From the NCBI GenBank assembly GCA_017553815.1, contig JAFZJT010000157.1, positions 1-48,181 on the forward strand: DNA of 48,181 nucleotides. Reading direction: 5' to 3'. Source of the stretch: Clostridia bacterium (GTDB taxonomy: Bacteria; Bacillota_A; Clostridia; Christensenellales; CAG-138). Under the pieces are notes generated by a model. It searched no databases. It saw only the letters and a list, made by a program, of their open reading frames with translations, and was not told the origin of the DNA. How positions within the stretch are numbered: position 1 is the stretch's first letter; the number at the start of each line of letters is the position of its first letter. The position numbers were made by a program, and so were the translations under genes. Below are positions 1-9,185 of the stretch, piece after piece.

Positions 1-2090
1 AGCCATTTGCTGCTACCCTTTTGTGAGGCCAGCCATTTATCAAATCCATACCCAATATCCTTACCGCTTGAGCTATACAGCTCTTTAAGCTTTGCCATAA
101 CGTCACGATCTCCTGAGTCTTCTCCGCATTTTTTCAGATTTTTTCTAACAGCTATCAAGTATGATGCATACTCTATTGTTTCATTTTTCAATTCTTCAGA
201 TGCATGCTTATGCATTGCTATTGCTTTATTAAGCTTTTTTTGTGCATTCTGATACTCTTTTTCAGCTTTTTCAATACTTTCTTTACTCTTGGAATCAGAA
301 GAATCCGTAATTTCATCGAAGCTTTTTTTCTTTTTATCGAATATTTTTTTCGCTTTCTGAAATTCTTTTTCAGTGTCATCGTGGTTCTTTTTTATCTCCG
401 AATAGCTCGCTTCGGGTTCGTTGTCCTTTTCGACCACCTGCCGACACCATTCTGCAACTTCATTCAGCTTCTTCATTGCAAAGTCGCCAATGGTATCATT
501 CAAAAAGAAACCGTCCCTGAGGATATAGTAAATATTCTGAGCAAAGGTGCTCATATTCCCAGAATTATCGCAGCAGACAAGGCCATCCCGGCCATGCTTG
601 AGATATATCGTGCTTGCATCGGGGAAGTCGCTGAGCATCAGCGGCGAATGGGTAGCGAGAATGACCTGAATATCTTTAACATATTTCCCAAACATCTTCG
701 GTAACACCTCGGTAAGAATGCCGACAAATCTGCGCTGCCATTCGGGATGATAGGTCAGATCGGCCTCATCAAAGAATAATAAGAGCGTGTCGCATTCAGT
801 TTCATCCTGATCATTAACAGAGAATTGGTTCACTATTCGATTCCTGCCACTCTCTTTATCCCCCGGATACCTTTCACCCTCGATAATATATGCAAACTGA
901 GTCAGCATTTTGAGAATATTTTTCTCCCCGCTGCTTAAGCCGAAACTGAAGGTCAAAAAGTAATCATTCCTAACTATCGAACGATATCTATTAAGAAACT
1001 CTGAGAAGAACTCATATCGTGTTTCATCCTCAAATACATCTTTCAGGCTTATTGAAACCTTGTTGGAATCCTTAACAACAAGAAACTTATTATTACGAAT
1101 CAGTTCAATAAGACCATAGTGATTTCCCTTTTGCGGCTTGACACCATCATAGAACATGTTGATTAGTATTTGACGGATAAGAAGACCGAAAGGATGACTA
1201 ATTGGAAACTCAGAAACTAAGGTTGAAGTAGCGTAACCTCTCGTTATTAGCGCATCCTCCAACACCAAACGATCAATATGAATTTCAACTTCATCTGGAA
1301 CGGGAACAGGATATCCATCATTCCGAAGCTTCTCAAGCATCTCGTAATTCCTTCTGTTTAGAATAAAGCGGATCTCTTGGTACGATTCATACTTCATGTG
1401 CATATCCAAGTAGTGTTCTATCAATAAACTTCCGGGGGTATTTTCAGGAAACTTCTTACGCGAAAAGTAACAATTTGACAGTATGGAAGCAGCAAGTGAC
1501 TTGTTAAACAACTGCTTCTTATGTTCAAATGCATCAAGGTTTTGATTATTGTAATTGTTAATTCTGTGGCAACACTCCTCAAGCAGATTATAAAAATCAC
1601 TTGAAGAAAGCGTTAGCGTATTATCGAACAACATGCATTTTAGCTTTTTAAAGCTTCCCGGATATTCAACATTGCCAACAAAATCCAAGCCGTAAAAATG
1701 ACTGTTTTTATCGCAGTATGAATTCGGTTCGCCGTTTCTGTTAAGAAAAATGATACAAAACGGAACACTCGGCCTAAGCTCAGCTTCGCCCCCATCCCTG
1801 GCTTGAAGAAGGCAGCGTATCAGATTATGGAGTATCGTGCTTTTTCCAGAACCGTTGTCTCCGACCAAAGCCGTGATATTGTAGATATTCTCACCCCAGA
1901 AGCCCTTGGGAAGCTTCTTGTCTAACGGCTTCTCAGATCGAGTTATCTTGTAGGAGCGGTTTTCCCCGCTCCGTTCAACCGAATAATCGTGCGTGGTTGA
2001 AAAGTTCAGAGCGCATTCTCCCATGTTGCGGTATCCGTTCTGAGATTTTCCCGCATCTGTGAAATCAAAATATGCGAATTCAAGCTTCAT
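1..2090 (-). CDS. AAA/ABC-type ATPase (RecF/OLD-like), 3' end beyond window
   Basis: This is one open minus-strand frame from an ATG at 2090 to the left edge, with no stop in the window (about 696 residues seen). The start follows an AGGAGG site 7 bases upstream. A P-loop GDNGSGKST lies near residues 77-85, an ABC signature SSGEKN near 382, a Walker B LLLFFDEADLTYHPEW near 440, and a switch histidine in ATHSPLML near 480. This is the order of ABC-type chromosome-associated ATPases. After the ATPase head comes a charged segment (about 560-650) rich in K, E and A that is likely coiled coil. The gene lies 60 bases downstream of the SIR2-like gene and is probably cotranscribed with it. It is AT-rich compared with the genes from 3.2 kb onward, which suggests transfer. 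The ATPase call is firm; the role as sensor of a defence system is inference from context. Confidence 0.85.
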   Translation of the reverse strand, partial: MKLEFAYFDFTDAGKSQNGYRNMGECALNFSTTHDYSVERSGENRSYKITRSEKPLDKKLPKGFWGENIYNITALVGDNGSGKSTILHNLIRCLLQARDGGEAELRPSVPFCIIFLNRNGEPNSYCDKNSHFYGLDFVGNVEYPGSFKKLKCMLFDNTLTLSSSDFYNLLEECCHRINNYNNQNLDAFEHKKQLFNKSLAASILSNCYFSRKKFPENTPGSLLIEHYLDMHMKYESYQEIRFILNRRNYEMLEKLRNDGYPVPVPDEVEIHIDRLVLEDALITRGYATSTLVSEFPISHPFGLLIRQILINMFYDGVKPQKGNHYGLIELIRNNKFLVVKDSNKVSISLKDVFEDETRYEFFSEFLNRYRSIVRNDYFLTFSFGLSSGEKNILKMLTQFAYIIEGERYPGDKESGRNRIVNQFSVNDQDETECDTLLLFFDEADLTYHPEWQRRFVGILTEVLPKMFGKYVKDIQVILATHSPLMLSDFPDASTIYLKHGRDGLVCCDNSGNMSTFAQNIYYILRDGFFLNDTIGDFAMKKLNEVAEWCRQVVEKDNEPEASYSEIKKNHDDTEKEFQKAKKIFDKKKKSFDEITDSSDSKSKESIEKAEKEYQNAQKKLNKAIAMHKHASEELKNETIEYASYLIAVRKNLKKCGEDSGDRDVMAKLKELYSSSGKDIGYGFDKWLASQKGSSKW

Positions 2091-2150
2091 TTGTTTATCC
2101 TCCTGCTTAATCTGTTATCGATCAACGATCATGAGCGCGTACTTTCGCAC

Positions 2151-3155
2151 TCACTTCAAGCTTTCAAGCCGCGCTTTTATGTCTTCAAAAGCAGCATTGT
2201 AGTAATCGGCAAAGGTATCCTTCCCGCCATCGGAGTATTCATTTGTTACGATCTCAACGCCGTGCGCTCTCAGCAGGAGCTGATGGGGATCGGAATCGCT
2301 GAGCGGATCGTGCTGATAGTAATAGACCTTCCCATCGGCATATTTTTCGCGCTGCTTTCGCCTCAAAAGCCACCAAAGGTCGAACTCGCATTCATAGAGG
2401 CCGAAGCCCAGAACGTAGATATCGCCAAACAAAAACAGTTCGGGCCATGAAGTGAAGGTATAGTTCGGCTTATTCCTTATCTTGTTGTCATAATCGATGC
2501 CGCAGCAGGTATTGACTATTCGGCTTAAAAGCCTTCCGTATTTATCATGTCCAAGCACAACGCCCGTTGGTACGGAGCATTCGCCGTGGATATGCCATAT
2601 TCCCACCTCGCGCCCGCTCTTTTCGGAGCGCATCAAATAGCCGGTGTGTATGCGGTAGCTGCGCTCCTGCTTCTGTCTGCCTTCATTATCGGTATGGAGA
2701 CTGAAGCGAAAAGCCATGCGGGTCTTTTTGCTTGCAAAGCTGCGTTTGGGCAGAAACGCTTTTTCCGGGCAGTAAGAATAATTTGTTGTGAAGATATGGT
2801 CCACATCAAGCTCGGTCAGCTTCTTAAAAAGCGCATGACTACCATCTATATCGATGGACGCAGCCATAATCTTTTTCATCATATTGGAAAGCCGCCGACT
2901 TTCCTCATCAAGGTCGGCTGCAGTAAAATTCGCATGAGGATTCTTTTCGGTGGACATCAGTTCATATTTGAGAGGGAAAGGAAGGTCCTTTATCACATCC
3001 CTAACTGTTTTATCCACCTTGCATATTTCCGGGTCCTCAAGAAGCTTCTGCCAGTCATCGCCGCCGCATACGCGCTCAAGACCGTTTCCGATAAGCAGGA
3101 TCTTCGGCCTGCCATTGCCGTTCAGATAATGTGTAAATCCTTTTTGAGTAAACAT
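2151..3155 (-). CDS. SIR2-like domain protein (probable NAD+-consuming effector)
   Basis: The 334-residue protein has the marks of a divergent SIR2 fold: an N-terminal nucleotide-binding strand and turn ILLIGNGLERVCGGDDW (about 19-35), FTTNYSY (about 122-128) matching the TTNYD motif with the NAD-contacting Asn, WHIHGE (about 188) matching the histidine-containing HG motif, and LGFGLYECEFDLWWLL (about 250) matching the late GxSxxDxD-like strand. In bacterial defence proteins of this fold the usual activity is NAD+ hydrolysis; that is family knowledge, not shown here. The ATG follows AAGGAG by 7 bases. It is followed after 60 bases by the ABC-type ATPase, so the two probably form an operon. 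It starts 48 bases after the P-type ATPase stop, so read-through from that gene is possible. Confidence 0.8.
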   Translation of the reverse strand: MFTQKGFTHYLNGNGRPKILLIGNGLERVCGGDDWQKLLEDPEICKVDKTVRDVIKDLPFPLKYELMSTEKNPHANFTAADLDEESRRLSNMMKKIMAASIDIDGSHALFKKLTELDVDHIFTTNYSYCPEKAFLPKRSFASKKTRMAFRFSLHTDNEGRQKQERSYRIHTGYLMRSEKSGREVGIWHIHGECSVPTGVVLGHDKYGRLLSRIVNTCCGIDYDNKIRNKPNYTFTSWPELFLFGDIYVLGFGLYECEFDLWWLLRRKQREKYADGKVYYYQHDPLSDSDPHQLLLRAHGVEIVTNEYSDGGKDTFADYYNAAFEDIKARLESLK

Positions 3156-3203
3156 TTGTGATCTCCTTATCGATACTGCTGCAGCAGAGTCTGCACATTT
3201 GCT

Positions 3204-5630
3204 TTATTTGGATCTCTTGGTGTTCGGCAAATCCAGCTTATGCAGGAAAGGTCGAACGATCAGCCTTGCGATCACCAGCACCGCGAGACCGCCGGCAGTC
3301 ATCAGCGCGAGCGCAAGCCAGTTGGCAGATGTGAAACTGTGGATCTCGAGCGAGAATACGGTTGGGAAAAAGGCCGCGGCTGCAGCGAAGCCCAGGCACA
3401 TCAGCGCGCAGACGGCGATGCGGAGTTTGGAGAACGGCCTGCAGATAAGAATAAGATTTCCAAGGCCGATCGCGCCCGCGGAAAGCACCGCCAGAGTTGA
3501 AGCGACGCCCTCCGGCGTTCCCAAATAATTCGATATCATCGCCGCAAGCGCGCAGCAGGTCACGCCGAGCGCGCCGGGGATAGCGCTGAGGATGATGCGC
3601 TTTAAAAAGCTTCCCTTGAAGCGCTCCGAGCTCGGCTCGAGCGCGAGGAAGAAGGCCGGGATGCCGACCGTGAGCGAGCTGATAAGGGTCAGATGGATCG
3701 GCTCGAACGGGTATTTCAGCGGAAGGAAAAGCACGATCAGTATGTTGAACACGCTGAGCGCGAAGGAATAGAGCGTTTTTTGAAGGAACAGCGAGGCGGT
3801 TCTGGTTATGTTTCCGATAACGCGCCTGCCCTCCGCCACAACCGCGGGAAGGGAGCTGAAATCGTTGTTCAAAAGCACGAGCTGAGCCGCATGCTCGGTC
3901 GCCTCGGCGCCTCCGCCCATCGCTATGGAGCAGTCGGCGGACTTCATCGAAGGGATATCGTTCACGCCGTCGCCGGTCATCGCGACGTTATGCCCCTCCT
4001 TCTTCAGCGCTTCAACAAGGATTCGCTTTCTGTCCGGAGTCAGCCTGCCGAAGATCACACGATCCTTTGCCGCAGCGCAGAGCTCCTCATCCGAGAGCGC
4101 AGCGCAGTCCACAACTCGGTCGCTCTCCTCAAGCTCAAGCGTGCGGGCGAGCGCGGCGACCGTGCGCGGATCGTCGCCGCTCATGATGCGCACCTTGACA
4201 CCCTCGCCCTTGAACCATTTGAGCGTGTCCTTCGCGGTGGGTCGAAGCGTTTCGCGCAAAAGAACGAGGCCGAGAATGCGCGTTACGGGGGGTATCAGGT
4301 CGTTTTCAACCGTGCCATCGGCCTCCGCGAGCATCAGCACTCTAAAGCCCGCCTCCGTCGCCGCATCCGCCTCCTTGACGGCTCTTTCGGTTACGAATGA
4401 CGGAGCGCCGAGTATTAGGGTTTTTCCGTTTGCAAAGGAAGCGGCGGATTTTTTTCTTGCCGAGGAAAACGGAACGGTTGCGATCGCGCGCTCTTCGTCC
4501 GTTCCGACTGCCGAGGCGATCCCTCGAAGGGTGCCGGACGCCGTTTCAAAGGCAGAGATGAATTTGCCCGTTTTCAGCCTGAGCTCGTCCTCATCCGCTT
4601 CAATCGGAACGAAGCGCTCGAAGGTCGTTTCGCCGGTCGTGAGTGTTCCCGTCTTATCGGTGCAGAGCATATCCACCCTTGCAAGCGTTTCGATTCCGAA
4701 CAGCTCGTGAACGAGCGTCTTCCTTTTTCCGAGCTTCACCACTCCCGCCATGAGCGCAACGGAGGTCAGAAGGATGAGTCCTTCTGGAAGCATGCCGATC
4801 ATCGCGGCGACAGACTTCGGTACGGCGACGTTTAGCGGTGACTTGAGCAGGAAATACTGCTCGATAAACATTATAATGCCGATCGGAACGAGCAGCTTGC
4901 TTACGATCGAAACAAGCTTTTTAAGTTCGTTCAGGAGCTCGGATTTGGGCGCGGCAAGACGCTTTGCTTCATGCGTCAGGCGGGCGGCATAGCTGTTGTC
5001 GCCAACGGCGATCAGCTGCGCCTTGACCTTTCCCTCGGTAAGAAAGCTGCCCGAAAGCAGAAGCTCGCCGATTTTATGCGTTTGCGGCTCGCTTTCTCCG
5101 GTTAGAAGCGATTCGTCCGCGGCGCAGGCTCCTTCGACTATGAGCGAATCGGCAGGTATCTGATCGCCCGTTGAAAACACGACGAGATCGCCGAGCACGA
5201 GCTCGTCCGCCGGGCATTGCTTCTCGACCCCATCGCGAACTACGCGCGAGGTTCGGACGTTCAAAAGCTTGAGCTTTTTCATCGTCGCTCGGGCGCGAAG
5301 CTCCTGCACGGTTCCGATAAGCGTGTTTGAAAAAACGACGCCGAGGAACATAATGTTTTTCCATGAGCCGACGAGCATCAAACAGGCGGCAAGCACGAAG
5401 TTGAGCAGGTTGAAGAGCGTGAAAAGATTATCCGAGATTATCCACATCACGGTCTTATGCTCGTCATCCGCCTGACGGTTGCTCTGCCCCGCCTGCTTTC
5501 GCCTTTCGGCTTCAGCCGAGCTTAGGCCTTCGGGCGGCGTTCGGACCGTTCCTTCGCTCGGCACTGTTGGTATCTTTAATTCCGTATTGACCGGCTGTTC
5601 TTCGCCGGATCTCTTTTTAAAAAGCAGCAT
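3204..5630 (-). CDS. P-type cation-transporting ATPase (CtpE-like)
   Basis: An 808-residue P-type ATPase, full length for the class. Seen in order: actuator-domain TGES (177-180), the M4 motif LPEGL just before the phosphorylation domain, the phosphorylation site DKTGTLT near 324, and the hinge TGDGVND near 550, then MGGGAEATEHAA and about six C-terminal membrane segments. The PEGL motif in place of the CPx motif of heavy-metal pumps, and the short N-terminus without metal-binding domains, argue for a Ca2+/Mg2+-type or CtpE-like transporter. The actual ion cannot be read from sequence. The ATG follows GGAGGG. A good promoter lies 70-100 bases upstream. It is transcribed toward the SIR2/ATPase pair, with only 48 bases to the next gene. 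Confidence 0.92.
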   Translation of the reverse strand: MLLFKKRSGEEQPVNTELKIPTVPSEGTVRTPPEGLSSAEAERRKQAGQSNRQADDEHKTVMWIISDNLFTLFNLLNFVLAACLMLVGSWKNIMFLGVVFSNTLIGTVQELRARATMKKLKLLNVRTSRVVRDGVEKQCPADELVLGDLVVFSTGDQIPADSLIVEGACAADESLLTGESEPQTHKIGELLLSGSFLTEGKVKAQLIAVGDNSYAARLTHEAKRLAAPKSELLNELKKLVSIVSKLLVPIGIIMFIEQYFLLKSPLNVAVPKSVAAMIGMLPEGLILLTSVALMAGVVKLGKRKTLVHELFGIETLARVDMLCTDKTGTLTTGETTFERFVPIEADEDELRLKTGKFISAFETASGTLRGIASAVGTDEERAIATVPFSSARKKSAASFANGKTLILGAPSFVTERAVKEADAATEAGFRVLMLAEADGTVENDLIPPVTRILGLVLLRETLRPTAKDTLKWFKGEGVKVRIMSGDDPRTVAALARTLELEESDRVVDCAALSDEELCAAAKDRVIFGRLTPDRKRILVEALKKEGHNVAMTGDGVNDIPSMKSADCSIAMGGGAEATEHAAQLVLLNNDFSSLPAVVAEGRRVIGNITRTASLFLQKTLYSFALSVFNILIVLFLPLKYPFEPIHLTLISSLTVGIPAFFLALEPSSERFKGSFLKRIILSAIPGALGVTCCALAAMISNYLGTPEGVASTLAVLSAGAIGLGNLILICRPFSKLRIAVCALMCLGFAAAAAFFPTVFSLEIHSFTSANWLALALMTAGGLAVLVIARLIVRPFLHKLDLPNTKRSK

Positions 5631-5699
5631 TCATATCCCTCCGAAACTTTGAGACCATTATTGTAAGGTTTTGTACGAATCGATCTCACCTATGATATG

Positions 5700-5728
5700 A
5701 TTATACATTTAATTACGATATTTGACAA
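5700..5728 (-). promoter_or_regulatory. Sigma-A promoter of the P-type ATPase gene
   Basis: Read on the minus strand: -35 TTGTCA (5728-5723), 17-base spacer, -10 TATAAT (5705-5700). It points to the ATPase start at 5630, leaving a leader of about 60 bases. Confidence 0.7.
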
Positions 5729-5835
5729 TAGCGTTTGTTTTAGGAAAATATGATACAGATACGCTTACGGTGATCCGTACAGTGCGATCATCGGCTGCGC
5801 AAGCGATTATATAACTGAAAACGAAAAAATGTGTG

Positions 5836-5990
5836 ATCCCAAAAGGAACCACACACGAAAAACGCAGAGTTTCGTTTGTTGCCACATAAACGATTGCCAA
5901 GCCCAAAGGAATGCCAATGTGGAACGAGCGTTTTTATCAAAAAAGAAAAAACGCATTCATTTGGGCTAAACCGATATTCGTTTGTGTGGC
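5836..5990. repeat. Nested imperfect inverted repeats downstream of asnS (possible MITE remnant or terminator)
   Basis: An outer pair of arms begins GCCACATAAACGA at 5881 and, read from the other strand at 5990, GCCACACAAACGA. Both arms continue with AGCCCAAA and GAATGC after short indels. An inner stem GCGTTTTT (5928-5935) pairs with AAAAACGC (5947-5954). A further stem upstream pairs ACACACGAAA with TTTCGTTTGT (about 5852-5879). The rest of 5640-6000 holds the ATPase promoter and no convincing gene. Confidence 0.5.
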
Positions 5991-6000
5991 ATAAGTTTCA

Positions 6001-7383
<1,383 letters not shown>

Positions 7384-7414
7384 ATTGCACCTCATATACG
7401 GTAATTATTCGCTC

Positions 7415-7443
7415 ATTTTAGCACAATTATTCCAGATATGCAA
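7415..7443 (-). promoter_or_regulatory. Promoter of asnS
   Basis: Minus strand -35 TTGCAT (7443-7438), 17-base spacer, -10 TAAAAT (7420-7415), about 25 bases before the asnS ribosome site. Its presence means the terminator at 7511-7543 need not be an asnS attenuator. Confidence 0.65.
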
Positions 7444-7502
7444 GCTTGTTTTCTAATATATATTCGCAACTTTCGCCCAATATCGACTAAGCTCTCAGAA
7501 TC

Positions 7503-7641
7503 TAAAAAGCCCCTCCCCGCCCGATTGCGCTCGAGCGGGGAGGCATAGGAGGTATGGACCGGAGGAGCAAAAAAACAAAATCAACCTCCGGAAAAGATGG
7601 GGGCAAAACGAGTTTGCGCTTTAGAAGCAGAATCCTACTAT
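7503..7641 (-). ncRNA. Candidate small RNA with its own promoter and terminator
   Basis: A promoter at 7648-7676 would start a minus-strand transcript near 7641. It ends about 138 bases later at a strong intrinsic terminator. Inside are a small GCAAA/TTTGC hairpin, a CCGGAGG/CCTCCGG hairpin (7559-7591) with a U-rich loop, and C-rich segments: GCCCCCAUC, and UACCUCCUAUG, which is like the anti-Shine-Dalgarno tail of 16S rRNA. No T-box element (UGGNACC) is present, and asnS has a separate promoter. C-rich loops of this kind are typical of Firmicute sRNAs that pair with ribosome sites. The RNA itself is inferred. Confidence 0.55.
7511..7543 (-). terminator. Strong intrinsic terminator of the candidate sRNA
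   Basis: Minus strand stem CCTCCCCGC/GCGGGGAGG around a 14-base loop, followed by GGCTTTTTAG. The T-run follows the stem only on the minus strand. Confidence 0.8.
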
Positions 7642-7647
7642 ATTTCC

Positions 7648-7676
7648 ATTCTACCAGTTAAAAAAGAGTTTGTAAA
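7648..7676 (-). promoter_or_regulatory. Promoter of the candidate sRNA
   Basis: Minus strand -35 TTTACA (7676-7671), 17-base spacer, -10 TAGAAT (7653-7648). Confidence 0.65.
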
Positions 7677-7708
7677 CAGGTTTTGCTTGGGAAAATGCAA
7701 AGTTAATA

Positions 7709-7723
7709 AAATTGTTACAATTT
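7709..7723. promoter_or_regulatory. Perfect palindrome upstream of the symporter gene
   Basis: AAATTGT-T-ACAATTT is a perfect 7-1-7 palindrome, 50 bases before the symporter start. It is operator-like; the protein that binds it is unknown. Confidence 0.4.
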
Positions 7724-7773
7724 AGCCTCGTAATACTTTCATTTCGAGACGGCTTTCCGCATAGTTTTGATCC

Positions 7774-9159
7774 GTGGAAATGTTTTCGAGCTTATTTTCA
7801 ATACTGATGCTAAGCTGCGGGCTTGCTCAAACCGGGGCAATCCGAAGTTTTCAGTTTGCTCATCTGAGCGAAAGCATACGAACCGTGCTGTTTCCGAAGC
7901 GAGAGCGCGGGCATTCCGAGCATAAGACCGTCAAGGCTTTGGGAGGCACAACTCCGTTTCAGGCGATGGCTTCGGCTCTGGGCGGCTCCATAGGCACTGC
8001 GAATATCGCCGGAACCGCAAGCGCAATCGCGATCGGCGGCGCGGGTGCGGTCTTTTATATGTGGCTTGCGGCGATATTCGGCATGGCGCTGAAGTTTTCG
8101 GAGATAGTGCTTGCGCTGAAATACCGCGAGAGGCGCGGCGGCGAATACGCAGGCGGCCCGATGCAGTATATGGAACGCGGGCTCGGCGGCAAAGGGCTGC
8201 GCTCCCCCATCCTCGCAAAGATAGCCAAGCCAATGGCTACTTGCTACGCGGTTTTCACGCTGCTTTCATCCGCGCTCGGCACGCCGCTCGTTCAGGCAAA
8301 CACCGTTGCAAGAAGCGCAGCGGATGCTGTTCGCACCTTCCATCCGGGGATCAACGAAGGACTTATTCTTGCCTCTGCGGGCATTATCTGCGCGATGCTT
8401 ACGGGCATAGTTGTTATTGGCGGCGCGATGAGAATAGGCAAGCTGTCCGCGCTGCTCGTACCCTTTATGGCGTTTGTTTACGTCGGCGTATGCGCGGCGG
8501 TGCTGATCAAGTTTCGCGCAAACATTCTTCCAAGCTTTGCGCGAATTTTAAAAGAAGCGTTCGGGTTTCGGCAGGCGGGCGGCGGCCTCTGCGGGTATTG
8601 CATTGCAAGAGCGATGCGCGTCGGCATCTCGCGCGGCGTTTATTCAAACGAGGCGGGCGTCGGCTCCTCGGCGATGGCGCATGCGGGTGCGCAGACGGAT
8701 TCGCCCGTTCGGCAGGGGCTGTACGGCATATTCGAGGTATTTGCGGACACGCTCGTTATGTGTACGCTTACGGCGCTCGTTGTGCTTGCAAGCGGGGTCG
8801 CTCTTCCGAGCGACGCAAAATCTTCAGGCACAAGCATCGCGCTTTCGGCGTTTTCAAGCGTGCTCGGCGAAAAGGCGGCGGGCGTGTTTCTATCGTTTTC
8901 GCTGTTGCTGTTTGCCTACACCTCGATAATCGGCTGGTCGGTCTACGGACTTTCGGCGGCGAAATACCTATTCGGCGAAAAAGCAAAAAAGCCGTACTGC
9001 GTGATCTTTACGCTGCTGACGGCGCTCGGCGCGTTCGTTCGGGTGGATATAGCTTGGAAATGCGGCGAGGCGCTGAATTATCTTATGGCAGCGCCGAATC
9101 TTATCGCATTGATGCTGCTTTCAAAGGAGGTCAAAAAGGAGATAGCGTATTATGAGTGA
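7774..9159 (+). CDS. Sodium/alanine (AGCS) symporter family protein with short N-terminus
   Basis: An inner-membrane amino acid:cation symporter of about 460 residues with many hydrophobic segments. Family marks are TPFQAMASALGGSIGTANIAG, AGAVFYMWLAAIFGMALKFSE, and GVYSNEAGVGSSAMAHA. In the family the first of these normally reads GTGNIAG; here the second Gly is Ala. The frame is closed by a TGA at 7768, so the protein must start at GTG 7774 or ATG 7780, and the usual first membrane helix is shortened. This may be a divergent or decayed member. No clear ribosome site precedes it. It converges on malQ with 26 bases between the stops. Confidence 0.85.
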   Translation: MEMFSSLFSILMLSCGLAQTGAIRSFQFAHLSESIRTVLFPKRERGHSEHKTVKALGGTTPFQAMASALGGSIGTANIAGTASAIAIGGAGAVFYMWLAAIFGMALKFSEIVLALKYRERRGGEYAGGPMQYMERGLGGKGLRSPILAKIAKPMATCYAVFTLLSSALGTPLVQANTVARSAADAVRTFHPGINEGLILASAGIICAMLTGIVVIGGAMRIGKLSALLVPFMAFVYVGVCAAVLIKFRANILPSFARILKEAFGFRQAGGGLCGYCIARAMRVGISRGVYSNEAGVGSSAMAHAGAQTDSPVRQGLYGIFEVFADTLVMCTLTALVVLASGVALPSDAKSSGTSIALSAFSSVLGEKAAGVFLSFSLLLFAYTSIIGWSVYGLSAAKYLFGEKAKKPYCVIFTLLTALGAFVRVDIAWKCGEALNYLMAAPNLIALMLLSKEVKKEIAYYE

Positions 9160-9185
9160 CGGCTGAAACAGGGCGTGTTCGTCCG

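Noticed and set aside
7..704. Two plus-strand open frames, 7-252 and 204-704
   Set aside because: They lie antisense to the ATPase frame, which carries clear Walker and signature motifs; their translations are low-complexity Phe/Leu-rich and have no ribosome sites.
7384..7641. T-box leader of asnS
   Set aside because: No UGGNACC T-box sequence or stem I elements are visible, and asnS has a promoter downstream of the terminator.
7554..7661. 35-residue plus-strand frame starting at ATG 7554
   Set aside because: The AGGAGG lies only 0-1 bases before the ATG, the sequence is inside two hairpins of the opposite-strand unit, and the peptide has no recognisable features.
8061..9155. A 364-residue plus frame rich in Arg inside the symporter gene
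   Set aside because: It is the out-of-frame shadow of the symporter; no motif, no ribosome site.
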